8,356 nt of DNA. Source: Candidatus Melainabacteria bacterium. GTDB taxonomy: Bacteria > Cyanobacteriota > Vampirovibrionia > 2-02-FULL-35-15. This document shows, piece by piece, positions 1 through 6,779 of this stretch. The DNA lies in contig JAHFBD010000051.1 of assembly GCA_023250175.1 (NCBI GenBank), positions 3,562 through 11,917 on the forward strand. Direction: 5' to 3'. Below the pieces are notes generated by a model, which was given only the letters and a program-made list of their open reading frames with translations, had not been told where the DNA came from and did no database searches. The translations under genes were made by a program, and so were the position numbers. The stretch's first letter is position 1; every line of letters begins with the position of its first letter.

Positions 1-1579
1 TATAAGCACCTTTTCTTACTAAAATAGCTCCCATAATCGATAACATTCCTATTGTTATGCTCTTTGTATTAGTTAATGGAACATGTTCTTTAGGTACTGC
101 AATAACAAAAACATGCTTCCTGAATTCTTCAAGGTTAAGTGTGTGCTCTGCCCCATAAGAGTCTGTGATTGTAATAATGCTTTCACCTTCAGTATTTAAG
201 GAATAATTTTTAACTGCATACATATGGTTTGGAGTAGGTGTTGTTTCCTGTTGATTATTAGAAAATAAACCAATAAAAAAATTCCTTTTTGATTGAAAAG
301 CATTTTGTTTCTGGCTATTCTGACTTATTGGTTGTAATTCATTTTTATCATTTGGTAATCCATTTGGGGTTAATTCTTGAATTGTTTCATTAAGCATATT
401 AGTAAATTTGTTAAGTTTTTCATCAGAAATAACAGGATTGCTTCTCTCTTTAAATCTCTCAGCTAGCTCATCTGTTAAATGTTTTACTGTCTCATCTAAT
501 GAACTTACATCAAGGTAAGTTCCCACTGTAATTAATTTCTGTGGTACCTGACTAAGAATTTCTTTCAAGTCTTCATCGCTTAAAGCCACCGTAGCCATTG
601 CCAGATAATCTTTCCCCGTAGCTAATATAGGAGATGATGAGGGTACAATATTTGGAACCCTATCATACTCCTCTACAACTTCCTGAATTGCAGAAGCTAA
701 AATTGGTACCAAGAGTGAACCATCTGTCGAAGATGAAGAATCAAAATCCTTTGGGCTTACCCATTTAAGCAATTTGTTAAACGGTATATAAACATCTGTC
801 CCATCAATATTTACAACAGTATCAATATGTAGATTTTTTTTATCAAGACTATAGCTTGTAACTTTTATCATACTCTTAAGCTCTTGTATATTTTCTTGAG
901 TAAAAGAAAGCCCTTTAATTGCTGCCATTATTTGACAATTAGGCAACTCTCCCTGATAAAAACTCTCAGGATCAATACCATATTTCCCAAATATTAATTT
1001 GTTTAATACATCAATTTCATTTAGTTTTTTAATTGCACTTGTAATATCAGCTTTGGTTTTACCATCTATAGTTTTTACTTGCTCTGCAACTAGTCTTTGT
1101 TTTAATCTCTGAATTTCTTCAACATTATTTAGTCGTATACCATCTTTGTCCAAGTCTAATTCCTCATGATCGATCCCCCATTTTTTCATTGTATTTATAA
1201 TGCCATTAAAATCCTTATGGTTCATGAAGAATGCATCATATCTATATCCATCAACTTCAAAATTACTTACAGATTTATTGTTTGATGGTTTCGGTGCAAT
1301 GTGTAATATATCCCGTGCAACTGTATTTAAAATTTTATTTCCTTCAACTGTTGCAATTAAGCCAATTCCTGCAAATCCTAAGTATCCACACCATCGAAAA
1401 CTTTCAATACCAGTCTTTGCAATCTTTTTAAAGATCCCTGTTATATATTTATCTTGCAATATGTTTTTAATTACTTCTTTAATAGCAGGAGTTTTAATAC
1501 AACCATTTCCCTTATTTAATGTCTTATTAGACGAGAAAGAATGGCTTAACAATGATGATTTAGCAGGGCTTATTTTCAT
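1..1579 (-). CDS. calpain-like cysteine peptidase paralogue, two membrane segments (partial, 3' end outside window)
   Basis: An open frame of 526 codons runs from the ATG at 1579 off the left edge, so the C-terminus is missing. A stop ten codons upstream of the ATG (1612-1610) with no other ATG between fixes the start; no clear Shine-Dalgarno is visible. The protein is a paralogue of the next gene upstream and matches it along its length. Residues 205-224 contain Gln209 and Cys215 (YQGELPNCQIMAA), resembling the calpain QGxxGDCW active-site segment with oxyanion Gln at Cys minus six. Residues 262-326 resemble the calpain core (VYIPFNKLLKW, LLVPILASAI, then a TG). His452 lies in NHMYAVK, and Asp473 in TDSYG takes the place of the calpain Asn in NPWG. 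Hydrophobic segments at about 63-79 and 506-521 bracket the domain, and a Gln/Asn-rich linker spans about 405-450. Cysteine peptidase activity is inferred; a catalytically dead fold is possible. Confidence 0.7.
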   Translation of the reverse strand, partial: MKISPAKSSLLSHSFSSNKTLNKGNGCIKTPAIKEVIKNILQDKYITGIFKKIAKTGIESFRWCGYLGFAGIGLIATVEGNKILNTVARDILHIAPKPSNNKSVSNFEVDGYRYDAFFMNHKDFNGIINTMKKWGIDHEELDLDKDGIRLNNVEEIQRLKQRLVAEQVKTIDGKTKADITSAIKKLNEIDVLNKLIFGKYGIDPESFYQGELPNCQIMAAIKGLSFTQENIQELKSMIKVTSYSLDKKNLHIDTVVNIDGTDVYIPFNKLLKWVSPKDFDSSSSTDGSLLVPILASAIQEVVEEYDRVPNIVPSSSPILATGKDYLAMATVALSDEDLKEILSQVPQKLITVGTYLDVSSLDETVKHLTDELAERFKERSNPVISDEKLNKFTNMLNETIQELTPNGLPNDKNELQPISQNSQKQNAFQSKRNFFIGLFSNNQQETTPTPNHMYAVKNYSLNTEGESIITITDSYGAEHTLNLEEFRKHVFVIAVPKEHVPLTNTKSITIGMLSIMGAILVRKGAY

Positions 1580-1664
1580 TTTAAAATTTATCTTATTTCT
1601 ATTACTTAGCTATTATTGTACAATTTATTAATTCTATTCTTTAATTAATGAATTTATTGCGACT
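1580..1664. other. gap between the two calpain-like paralogues
   Basis: This 85-base spacer is almost entirely A+T. It contains an A/T-only inverted repeat (1627-1633 with 1643-1649, nine-base loop) directly after the 553-residue gene. That repeat is not followed by a T-run in either direction, so I do not call it a terminator. No convincing promoter for the downstream paralogue was seen, and the two genes may be co-transcribed. Confidence 0.4.
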
Positions 1665-3326
1665 TTACGTAATTAAAGGAGTATTTTCTTTCCCTTCTTG
1701 ATTTGGAAGCATTTTAGGAGGCTCTACTATTATTGGTTTTAAATAATTATCAATTTTTCTAGCTCCAAATCTTAGAGCTAATAAGCTAGCTAAGCAAATG
1801 GAAAGAGTTAAGAAACCTTCTTTTCCAATATTGGGGAAATTTTCGCTTTGACTAACGACGGCAAAACCATTTCTTTTTAACTGTTCCCAGGTTAAATCAG
1901 CTTCAATTCCATTTGCATCAATAATAGTTGTAATCCATTCACCATCTACTTCTTTACATTCTTTCACCGTATATACATGGTTTGTTAGTAAGTATTTTTC
2001 TTCTGTTTTTAGTCTTTTATAAACCGGTCTGGTTAAAGGAGTTGGAGTAGTTGAAACTGGAGAAATTGTTGACGAACCCGGTAATGTAGTTAAAATAGCC
2101 GGTGAGGTTGAGCCACTATCACCACTATCTGTTGAACTTGCTGGAGTAAAAGATGAGGGCGGCAATAATCTGATTATAGAATCTCTAAAATCATTTTCTC
2201 TATAATCAGCATAACTATAGTTTTTATCTAATTTTAGGAATTTTTTTAATTCTGTAATATCTGAAAAAATATTTTTAACCGTTAAGTCAGACCATTTGGT
2301 TTGAAGGATTACAAGTTTTGTAGGATTTTGAGGAGCCTTCATTAAAACACTCTTCAACTCTTCATCTGAAAGCGTAGGTGTCATCATTGTGACATAGTTT
2401 TCTCCGCTAAAAACAGTTATTGTTGATGATGGTAACCACTTTAATACATCTCCTTTATAACGGTTTACCCCTTTTTCAATAGCATAAGTCAATATTGGAA
2501 CATAGAGAGTTCCTTCACTTGAATGTGATGGGGTAACTTCCCGTGGACTCATCCATTGAATTAAATCTTTATAGGGAATATAGATTTGTCCATCACCAGT
2601 ATCAACGACTACATCAATCTGAAAATTTTCTTTTGAAGAGTTGAACTTTGCTACTTTTATTTTTCCTTTTAATATCTGTGTATTTTCATCTGTGAGCAAA
2701 TGGCTTTGGATGTCAGACATTATAGGACAGTTCATACGACTACCCTGAACAGGATCATACATATGAGGTCCCCAGGAATCCCAGATTACCCGACTTGCAG
2801 CATTAATCTCTTCTAAAGTTTTTATTTCACTAGCATATTTCTTTCTATCAGAGTTTTTAAACTCACTAATTAGCCTTTCAATTTCTTCGGAAGTATCCAA
2901 AATTATATTATTATCATTTGCATCTAAAATCCCAGAATTAAGAGATAGTTGATTAGATGAATTTAAAACCTTATCAAAGCCTTGATAATTTGCTACAAAC
3001 CTATCTACTGGTAAACCAGCCATATGTTTATCCGTATAAGTCTCATTCCATTTCTTAACAGTAGGATAATAGTCAAATTTGCTTACAGCATCATGAGTAA
3101 CCTTCCAAAAAACAGGGGTCTTAAATAAAGCAAAAGAAGTTATTCCAATATAAGAAAGCCATTTTAAAGTTTTAAGACCATATCTTGCAGTTGGTCTACT
3201 TACAGCCTTTAACAAATTAACCCCTTGTTCAATATGTTCTCGGGTAATAATTCTATTATTTGGCTTTTTGCCATCTTTAGATGTGGGCCCATTAGACTGC
3301 CCAGTTATAACAGGGTTTACTTGCAT
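1665..3326 (-). CDS. calpain-like (C2 family, papain-fold) cysteine peptidase, membrane-anchored, putative
   Basis: This is a complete 553-residue protein. A hydrophobic segment at about 55-74 follows a basic N-terminus, and a second at about 504-519 is followed by GARK, so by the positive-inside rule the middle of the protein should be extracytoplasmic. Residues 193-203 carry Gln194 and Cys200 (VQGSRMNCPIM), with the Gln six residues before the Cys as in calpains. Residues 248-309 follow the calpain core pattern: IYIPYKDLIQW, then GTLYVPILTYAIEK, then a short segment ending SGENY. LSDEELKSVLMKAP (319-332) is shared with the paralogue. His450 is in NHVYTVK and Asp470 in IIDANG, twenty residues apart (about 24 between the calpain His and Asn). 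A Ser/Thr/Pro-rich linker spans about 389-435. The GAGATATT just before the ATG provides a plausible ribosome site. The family call comes from motif spacing and order; general similarity is low, and substrate and activity are unknown. Confidence 0.75.
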   Translation of the reverse strand: MQVNPVITGQSNGPTSKDGKKPNNRIITREHIEQGVNLLKAVSRPTARYGLKTLKWLSYIGITSFALFKTPVFWKVTHDAVSKFDYYPTVKKWNETYTDKHMAGLPVDRFVANYQGFDKVLNSSNQLSLNSGILDANDNNIILDTSEEIERLISEFKNSDRKKYASEIKTLEEINAASRVIWDSWGPHMYDPVQGSRMNCPIMSDIQSHLLTDENTQILKGKIKVAKFNSSKENFQIDVVVDTGDGQIYIPYKDLIQWMSPREVTPSHSSEGTLYVPILTYAIEKGVNRYKGDVLKWLPSSTITVFSGENYVTMMTPTLSDEELKSVLMKAPQNPTKLVILQTKWSDLTVKNIFSDITELKKFLKLDKNYSYADYRENDFRDSIIRLLPPSSFTPASSTDSGDSGSTSPAILTTLPGSSTISPVSTTPTPLTRPVYKRLKTEEKYLLTNHVYTVKECKEVDGEWITTIIDANGIEADLTWEQLKRNGFAVVSQSENFPNIGKEGFLTLSICLASLLALRFGARKIDNYLKPIIVEPPKMLPNQEGKENTPLIT

Positions 3327-3590
3327 AATATCTCTTTAAAATTTACTTAGATATATTATATGACAAGCTACAAATATGTGGGATTTTTAAGATAATGCGT
3401 TATTTTAAGCTAATAACATAATCTTCCAAGTTAAAAAATCAAAAAAATTCAATATTTCGTTTAAACAAATTTCTTTGCTTACTTTTTTCTTACTGTAAAC
3501 AAAATTTAAAAATTCATTTTTTATCATCAATTAATATTCTCTTGATTCTTTATTAATATTGGTATTTGTTTTTTTATTTAATAATTTTTT
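3327..3590. promoter_or_regulatory. AT-rich divergent intergenic region
   Basis: This is the longest gene-free stretch in the window (264 bases). It separates the calpain-like gene (minus) from the glycine-rich membrane protein gene (plus), so it should hold promoters for both. A perfect TATAAT faces the minus-strand gene. There is a six-base inverted repeat GTTATT/AATAAC (3399-3404 and 3412-3417) and an eight-base palindrome GTTTAAAC (3459-3466); either could be an operator, but both are short enough to occur by chance in such sequence. For the plus-strand gene I found no well-spaced pair of promoter boxes. No open frame or RNA gene is apparent. Confidence 0.5.
3355..3360 (-). promoter_or_regulatory. 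probable -10 box for the 553-residue calpain-like gene
   Basis: The minus strand reads TATAAT, a perfect -10 consensus, 28 bases before the start codon at 3326. No good -35 box lies 16-18 bases upstream, and AT-rich sequence gives such hexamers by chance, so this is a candidate only. Confidence 0.35.
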
Positions 3591-4661
3591 ATGCTCTCAA
3601 ATATAAACACAACAAATCTTAGAGCTATGCATGCTCATAATAGCCAAGCTAATTCTCACTCTACAGAATTAACACAAACCCCTACACAATTACAAAGCGA
3701 TCACTATATAACAAGCCCTCACCCATCCCCCAAAATAATACAACCACATTTTCCTCCTCAAGAACAACAAGCAAAACCACTTTCAGAAAAGCTTTGGGGA
3801 GCAATTCGTGGCACAATAGTAGGACTTACTGCAGCTATTATTACTGGTGCATTAATGGCTAGTGGAGTAGGGCTTATTGGTGTTGGCATTGCTATTTTAG
3901 CTGGTATATTTGCAGGAACAGCTATTGGTGCCCTTACTAATGCTATTACCTGTAGCAGAAATGGTGACTGGTCTAAGTTCTGGGATCAAACATTTGATGA
4001 CTTTAAATCTTCTTGTGTTTGTGCTATTAGTACTGCAGCTGGTTTTGGAGTAGCAAGACTCATTACAGGCACTGGTCAAGTTGCTGCTAAAGCTTCTGTT
4101 AGTCGCCGCTTATGGGCTAATACTTTAAGTGGTATAACCAACACTGGTGTCTCTTATTCTACTAATTTAGGCTTTGCCTATAGTACAGCCAGAAAAGATT
4201 TTAAAGAGTTTCTTAAACAAAATAACCTTGAACATTATAGTGATGAAGAGAAAGCCAGACTTTATCAGGATTTTTTACAACAACATAAGCTTGATACAAG
4301 AAGTATACTAAAAAGCTTTGGATTTGCAATTTTAACTAGTGCTATTAGTAGAAGAATTGGAAGCAAATTTCAACTTTCAAGAGACCAAGCCATATTAAAA
4401 TCTGGGCTAAATCCTAGCAGATTACAAACCACAAGATCTCTTTTTACTGAAGCCACCATACTCTCAGGAATCAGTTTGGGTAGCGGAACCCTTGAACATG
4501 GAAGAAATCTCCCTCTTGAAAATAAAGTAAGCACAATTTTTGGCAATTATGCTGGTGGTATTACTGGACACTACTCTTCTAATTATATTCAAAGCAAAAT
4601 TCAACCTAGAATAAATCCAGGACAAGCTTCTCCGATACCAATCATAAATAATCAAAAATAA
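3591..4661 (+). CDS. unrecognised Gly/Ala-rich membrane protein with glycine-zipper-like hairpin
   Basis: This is the only plus-strand gene; I do not recognise a family. Of 356 residues, 1-65 are polar and disordered-looking, rich in Gln, His, Ser, Thr and Pro. Residues 69-119 form a long hydrophobic Gly/Ala-rich stretch with many GxxxG/GxxxA steps (GALMASGVGLIGVGIAILAG), consistent with a two-helix glycine-zipper hairpin in a membrane. A short segment containing GDWSKFWDQTFDDF follows, then a second Ala/Gly-rich hydrophobic stretch at 142-162. Residues 200-235 are charged and helical-looking. Weakly hydrophobic, Gly/Ser-rich segments fill 240-330, and the tail is polar. Similar hydrophobic zipper regions occur in pore-forming proteins and ahead of toxin domains in polymorphic toxins, but no toxin domain or immunity gene is seen. 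No Shine-Dalgarno precedes the ATG at 3591, and an internal ATG at 3627 is an alternative start. It converges on the protease gene with a nine-base gap. Confidence 0.8.
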   Translation: MLSNINTTNLRAMHAHNSQANSHSTELTQTPTQLQSDHYITSPHPSPKIIQPHFPPQEQQAKPLSEKLWGAIRGTIVGLTAAIITGALMASGVGLIGVGIAILAGIFAGTAIGALTNAITCSRNGDWSKFWDQTFDDFKSSCVCAISTAAGFGVARLITGTGQVAAKASVSRRLWANTLSGITNTGVSYSTNLGFAYSTARKDFKEFLKQNNLEHYSDEEKARLYQDFLQQHKLDTRSILKSFGFAILTSAISRRIGSKFQLSRDQAILKSGLNPSRLQTTRSLFTEATILSGISLGSGTLEHGRNLPLENKVSTIFGNYAGGITGHYSSNYIQSKIQPRINPGQASPIPIINNQK

Positions 4662-4670
4662 AAAAACAAT

Positions 4671-5648
4671 CTAACTTTTGCTTGCTAAATTATTAACAAT
4701 AAATGGGAAAAGATTTTGTGGGGTAGGAAGAGTAAAATATTTTAAAGCATTTTGTTGATTAACTTGTAATCTTTCTTCTTTAGTTAAGACATTCCATCCC
4801 CAATTTAAATCAACCACTTTTCTTATAGTTTCAGGGCTAATTGTAAAATTTAGCCCAATGCTACCTCCACCATTAATAGCTGCACCCCAAGAATTTACTC
4901 CAATAAGTTCACCTCTCATATTTATAGCTGGTCCACCCGAGTTTCCATAATTCATTGCTACATCTGTTTGATAATCCATGCGAATAGTAAACTTATCCCA
5001 AATAAAATCTCTTTTTGCACTAACCATACCAAAAGCTGCACTGCCTCTATATCCGTGAGGTGTACCAAAAATAATCATTGAATCACCAACAGCAGGTTCT
5101 TGCCCAAAAGGAACCAATGGTATTCCAGAAATATTTCGAGATTTTAATTCTTGTTGTATATTATCAGGAAGTAGAATAAGAGCTAAATCATTTCCTAGAG
5201 TAGATGACCAAGGCACTATTCCATTAGGTAGTGCTTTAGGCATAATCTTAAAACTGTACCCACTTGGAAAAATAATCTCTAATTCTTTATTTAAAAAATC
5301 TTCTTGCTTTGCCCAGGCATGTCCACAGGTTAAAACTGCATATTGTCCATCTCTATTTTCAATTATGCCACCACTAAATCCCCCACTACTTTCTGGTTTC
5401 TTTATAGTTACCGTAGAAGGTAGAATCTTTTTAATTAAAGAGCTTCTAACCTCTTCAAGATTTAACTTTTTATTAGCGGTTTCTAGTTCCGTAATTCTAT
5501 CCATTAAAACCTGAACACTCTTTTCTGTTTCATTGTTTTTGCTACTTGCCTCTTCTGATATCTTTTGAGTATGATAATAAAGTGCTCCACTAGCAGCTAA
5601 TGCCATTGAACCCAATGTAGTTGCAACAATACCAACTCTGTTTGACAT
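4671..5648 (-). CDS. membrane-anchored trypsin-like serine protease (S1/HtrA-type fold, no PDZ domain)
   Basis: The protein has 325 residues. Residues 5-25 form a signal-anchor or uncleaved signal peptide, and about 30-68 are polar and heptad-like, probably a coiled-coil stalk. The chymotrypsin-fold domain runs from about 70 to 280 with a complete catalytic triad: His110 in LTCGHAW, Asp154 in GNDLALILL, and Ser237 in the hallmark GNSGGP. The segment GELIGVNSW after the Ser and the late GLNFTIS match the S1C (HtrA/DegP-like) pattern. After the catalytic domain only about 45 residues remain, so the PDZ domain usual in HtrA is absent. The domain should lie outside the cytoplasmic membrane. The ATG at 5648 is preceded by GAGAGA at a six-base spacing, and a good promoter lies just upstream. 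Likely roles are envelope quality control or processing of a specific partner; the substrate is unknown. Ending nine bases from the convergent plus-strand gene, it has no visible terminator hairpin. Confidence 0.9.
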   Translation of the reverse strand: MSNRVGIVATTLGSMALAASGALYYHTQKISEEASSKNNETEKSVQVLMDRITELETANKKLNLEEVRSSLIKKILPSTVTIKKPESSGGFSGGIIENRDGQYAVLTCGHAWAKQEDFLNKELEIIFPSGYSFKIMPKALPNGIVPWSSTLGNDLALILLPDNIQQELKSRNISGIPLVPFGQEPAVGDSMIIFGTPHGYRGSAAFGMVSAKRDFIWDKFTIRMDYQTDVAMNYGNSGGPAINMRGELIGVNSWGAAINGGGSIGLNFTISPETIRKVVDLNWGWNVLTKEERLQVNQQNALKYFTLPTPQNLFPFIVNNLASKS

Positions 5649-5654
5649 ATAATA

Positions 5655-5660
5655 TCTCTC
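5655..5660 (-). promoter_or_regulatory. ribosome binding site of the serine protease gene
   Basis: The minus strand reads GAGAGA, then TATTAT, then the ATG at 5648. The core and six-base spacing support this start. The ten bases GAGATATTAT recur at the start of the 553-residue calpain-like gene. Confidence 0.6.
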
Positions 5661-5681
5661 AAATTAATTTAAATTATGTTA

Positions 5682-5710
5682 ATTCTACATCAATGCTTGT
5701 ATTGTGTCCA
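5682..5710 (-). promoter_or_regulatory. probable sigma-70-type promoter of the serine protease gene
   Basis: On the minus strand TGGACA (5710-5705) and TAGAAT (5687-5682) are separated by exactly 17 bases, each one mismatch from the TTGACA/TATAAT consensus. Transcription would begin near 5675, giving a leader of about 27 bases before the ATG at 5648. It lies in the 80-base gap after the acyltransferase gene, which suggests the protease is transcribed independently of the upstream genes. Confidence 0.5.
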
Positions 5711-5728
5711 TAAATAAAGATTAAAAAA

Positions 5729-6736
5729 CTAAGTTAGCCTTGCTTTTTGTCTCTGAAAAAATGGAATTGCCATAGTAATCCCAACAAGTAATATAACAAA
5801 GGTTATATAAACACTTAAAAAAGTGTATAAGCTACATTTATGAAAAGTAGGATCTAAAAAATATTTAATGATAGCTAAGTGCAAAACGTAGATAAAAAGC
5901 GAGTTGCGTCCTAGTAATAACATTGGATACCACAGAGATGAGTATTGAGTAAGATGAACAAAAATAAGTGCAAGAACTATTACACCCAGGCTTGTTAACA
6001 AATAACCACTCGTAGGTGGAAAGAAAAGCTCACTATAACCTATCCGTGTATATAAAGGACCTGGAAAGCTATGCCATAAAGTAAGTCCTGCTACAAACAT
6101 AACTAAACCTAAGAAAAAGAATTGCTTTATAAAGATTTTAGAAGAAAAGTTTTTATAAAGATTAAAAAGACTTGCACCTAATACGGGGAAACCAATCCAT
6201 GGAAATATTGGAAACCAGCCTAATAATAAAAACTGTTTTAATATTGTAGAAAGATTTTCTATCCATGATAAAAGAGGTGTCCCTAGTGGAATATGAAGAA
6301 TGAACTGCTCATAGCCTAAAAAAGACTGAAAGACTAAAGAGAAAGTAAACATAAAGACACCAAGCAATATCTGCATAATTAAATTTATTTTTGAAATCAA
6401 ATAAACAAAAGGAATAGAGAAACCTATTACATATAGAACATCAAAAGCAACAAAAGGATAGGTATGCCAAATAAGAACATCTACTAAAGCCGCAACTAAA
6501 AGAACATATAATCCTCTATAAATATAATGTTTTATACCATATGATTTTCTGCTTGCCGTAAAAGCAACCATAAAACCTACTAATGCTAAAAAAATAGGCG
6601 CAGCAAATGAACCATATAGTCTAAGTGGAAAAGGATGGGGATGAGACAAAATTTCACCAGCAGCATTTGCACATACCATGGTAAAAATTGCAATACCTCT
6701 TAAAATATCAATATCAAGAGCTCTTTTATTTGACAA
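5729..6736 (-). CDS. multi-pass membrane acyltransferase-like protein (DUF1624/HGSNAT catalytic-domain type)
   Basis: The protein has 335 residues and is very hydrophobic, with roughly nine to ten predicted membrane helices. The N-terminus RALDIDILRGIAIFTMV (5-21), the following HPHPFPLRLYGSFAAPIFLALVG region, GWFPIFPWIGFPVLGASLF (173-191) and LGRNSLFIYVLH (275-286) together match bacterial proteins related to the catalytic domain of heparan-alpha-glucosaminide N-acetyltransferase (DUF1624). Related YeiB/DUF418 and OafA-type acyltransferase families share the R-x-x-D-x-x-RG start and the late LG-x-x-S-L-x-x-Y-x-x-H motif. The usual inferred role is moving an acyl group across the membrane onto an envelope sugar or lipid; the real acceptor is unknown. 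The start is TTG at 6736, chosen because AAGGAG sits eight bases upstream and the family's N-terminal motif begins at once. It follows xdhC by 43 bases and is probably co-transcribed with it. Confidence 0.82.
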   Translation of the reverse strand: MSNKRALDIDILRGIAIFTMVCANAAGEILSHPHPFPLRLYGSFAAPIFLALVGFMVAFTASRKSYGIKHYIYRGLYVLLVAALVDVLIWHTYPFVAFDVLYVIGFSIPFVYLISKINLIMQILLGVFMFTFSLVFQSFLGYEQFILHIPLGTPLLSWIENLSTILKQFLLLGWFPIFPWIGFPVLGASLFNLYKNFSSKIFIKQFFFLGLVMFVAGLTLWHSFPGPLYTRIGYSELFFPPTSGYLLTSLGVIVLALIFVHLTQYSSLWYPMLLLGRNSLFIYVLHLAIIKYFLDPTFHKCSLYTFLSVYITFVILLVGITMAIPFFQRQKARLT

Positions 6737-6744
6737 GACTATTG

Positions 6745-6750
6745 CTCCTT
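6745..6750 (-). promoter_or_regulatory. Shine-Dalgarno that fixes the TTG start of the acyltransferase gene
   Basis: The minus strand reads AAGGAG, a near-perfect anti-16S match, eight bases before TTG at 6736-6734. It is the best ribosome site in the window and supports the non-ATG start. Confidence 0.75.
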
Positions 6751-6779
6751 AATATATCAGTTTAAAAATCAGATTGTTA

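Noticed and set aside
1231..1431. Plus-strand open frame of 66 codons
   Set aside because: It is fully antisense to the same coding region and has no ribosome site or family resemblance.
1200..1631. Plus-strand open frame of 143 codons
   Set aside because: It lies mostly antisense to the well-supported calpain-like partial gene, whose paralogue confirms the minus-strand reading. The product is low-complexity and has no recognisable motif.
1627..1649. ATTAATT/AATTAAT inverted repeat after the 553-residue gene
   Set aside because: It is an A/T-only seven-base stem without a following T-run; expected by chance and too weak for a terminator.
3459..3466. GTTTAAAC palindrome as an operator
   Set aside because: Eight-base A/T-rich palindromes are common by chance here, and the symmetry does not extend.
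3897..4079. Minus-strand open frame of 60 codons
   Set aside because: It is antisense to the plus-strand Gly/Ala-rich protein gene. Its Ser/Thr/Cys-rich product is what reverse reading of Gly/Ala codons gives.
4464..4655. Minus-strand open frame of 63 codons next to the protease gene
   Set aside because: It is antisense to the 3' end of the plus-strand gene, with no motif. A continuation of the protease was considered, but the protease ends cleanly at TAG.
3591..4661. Polymorphic toxin with immunity partner
   Set aside because: No toxin domain, pre-toxin signature or small immunity gene follows; the next gene is a convergent protease.
4640..4690. Bidirectional terminator between the convergent genes
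   Set aside because: T-runs exist on the minus strand after the protease stop, but no stem precedes them.
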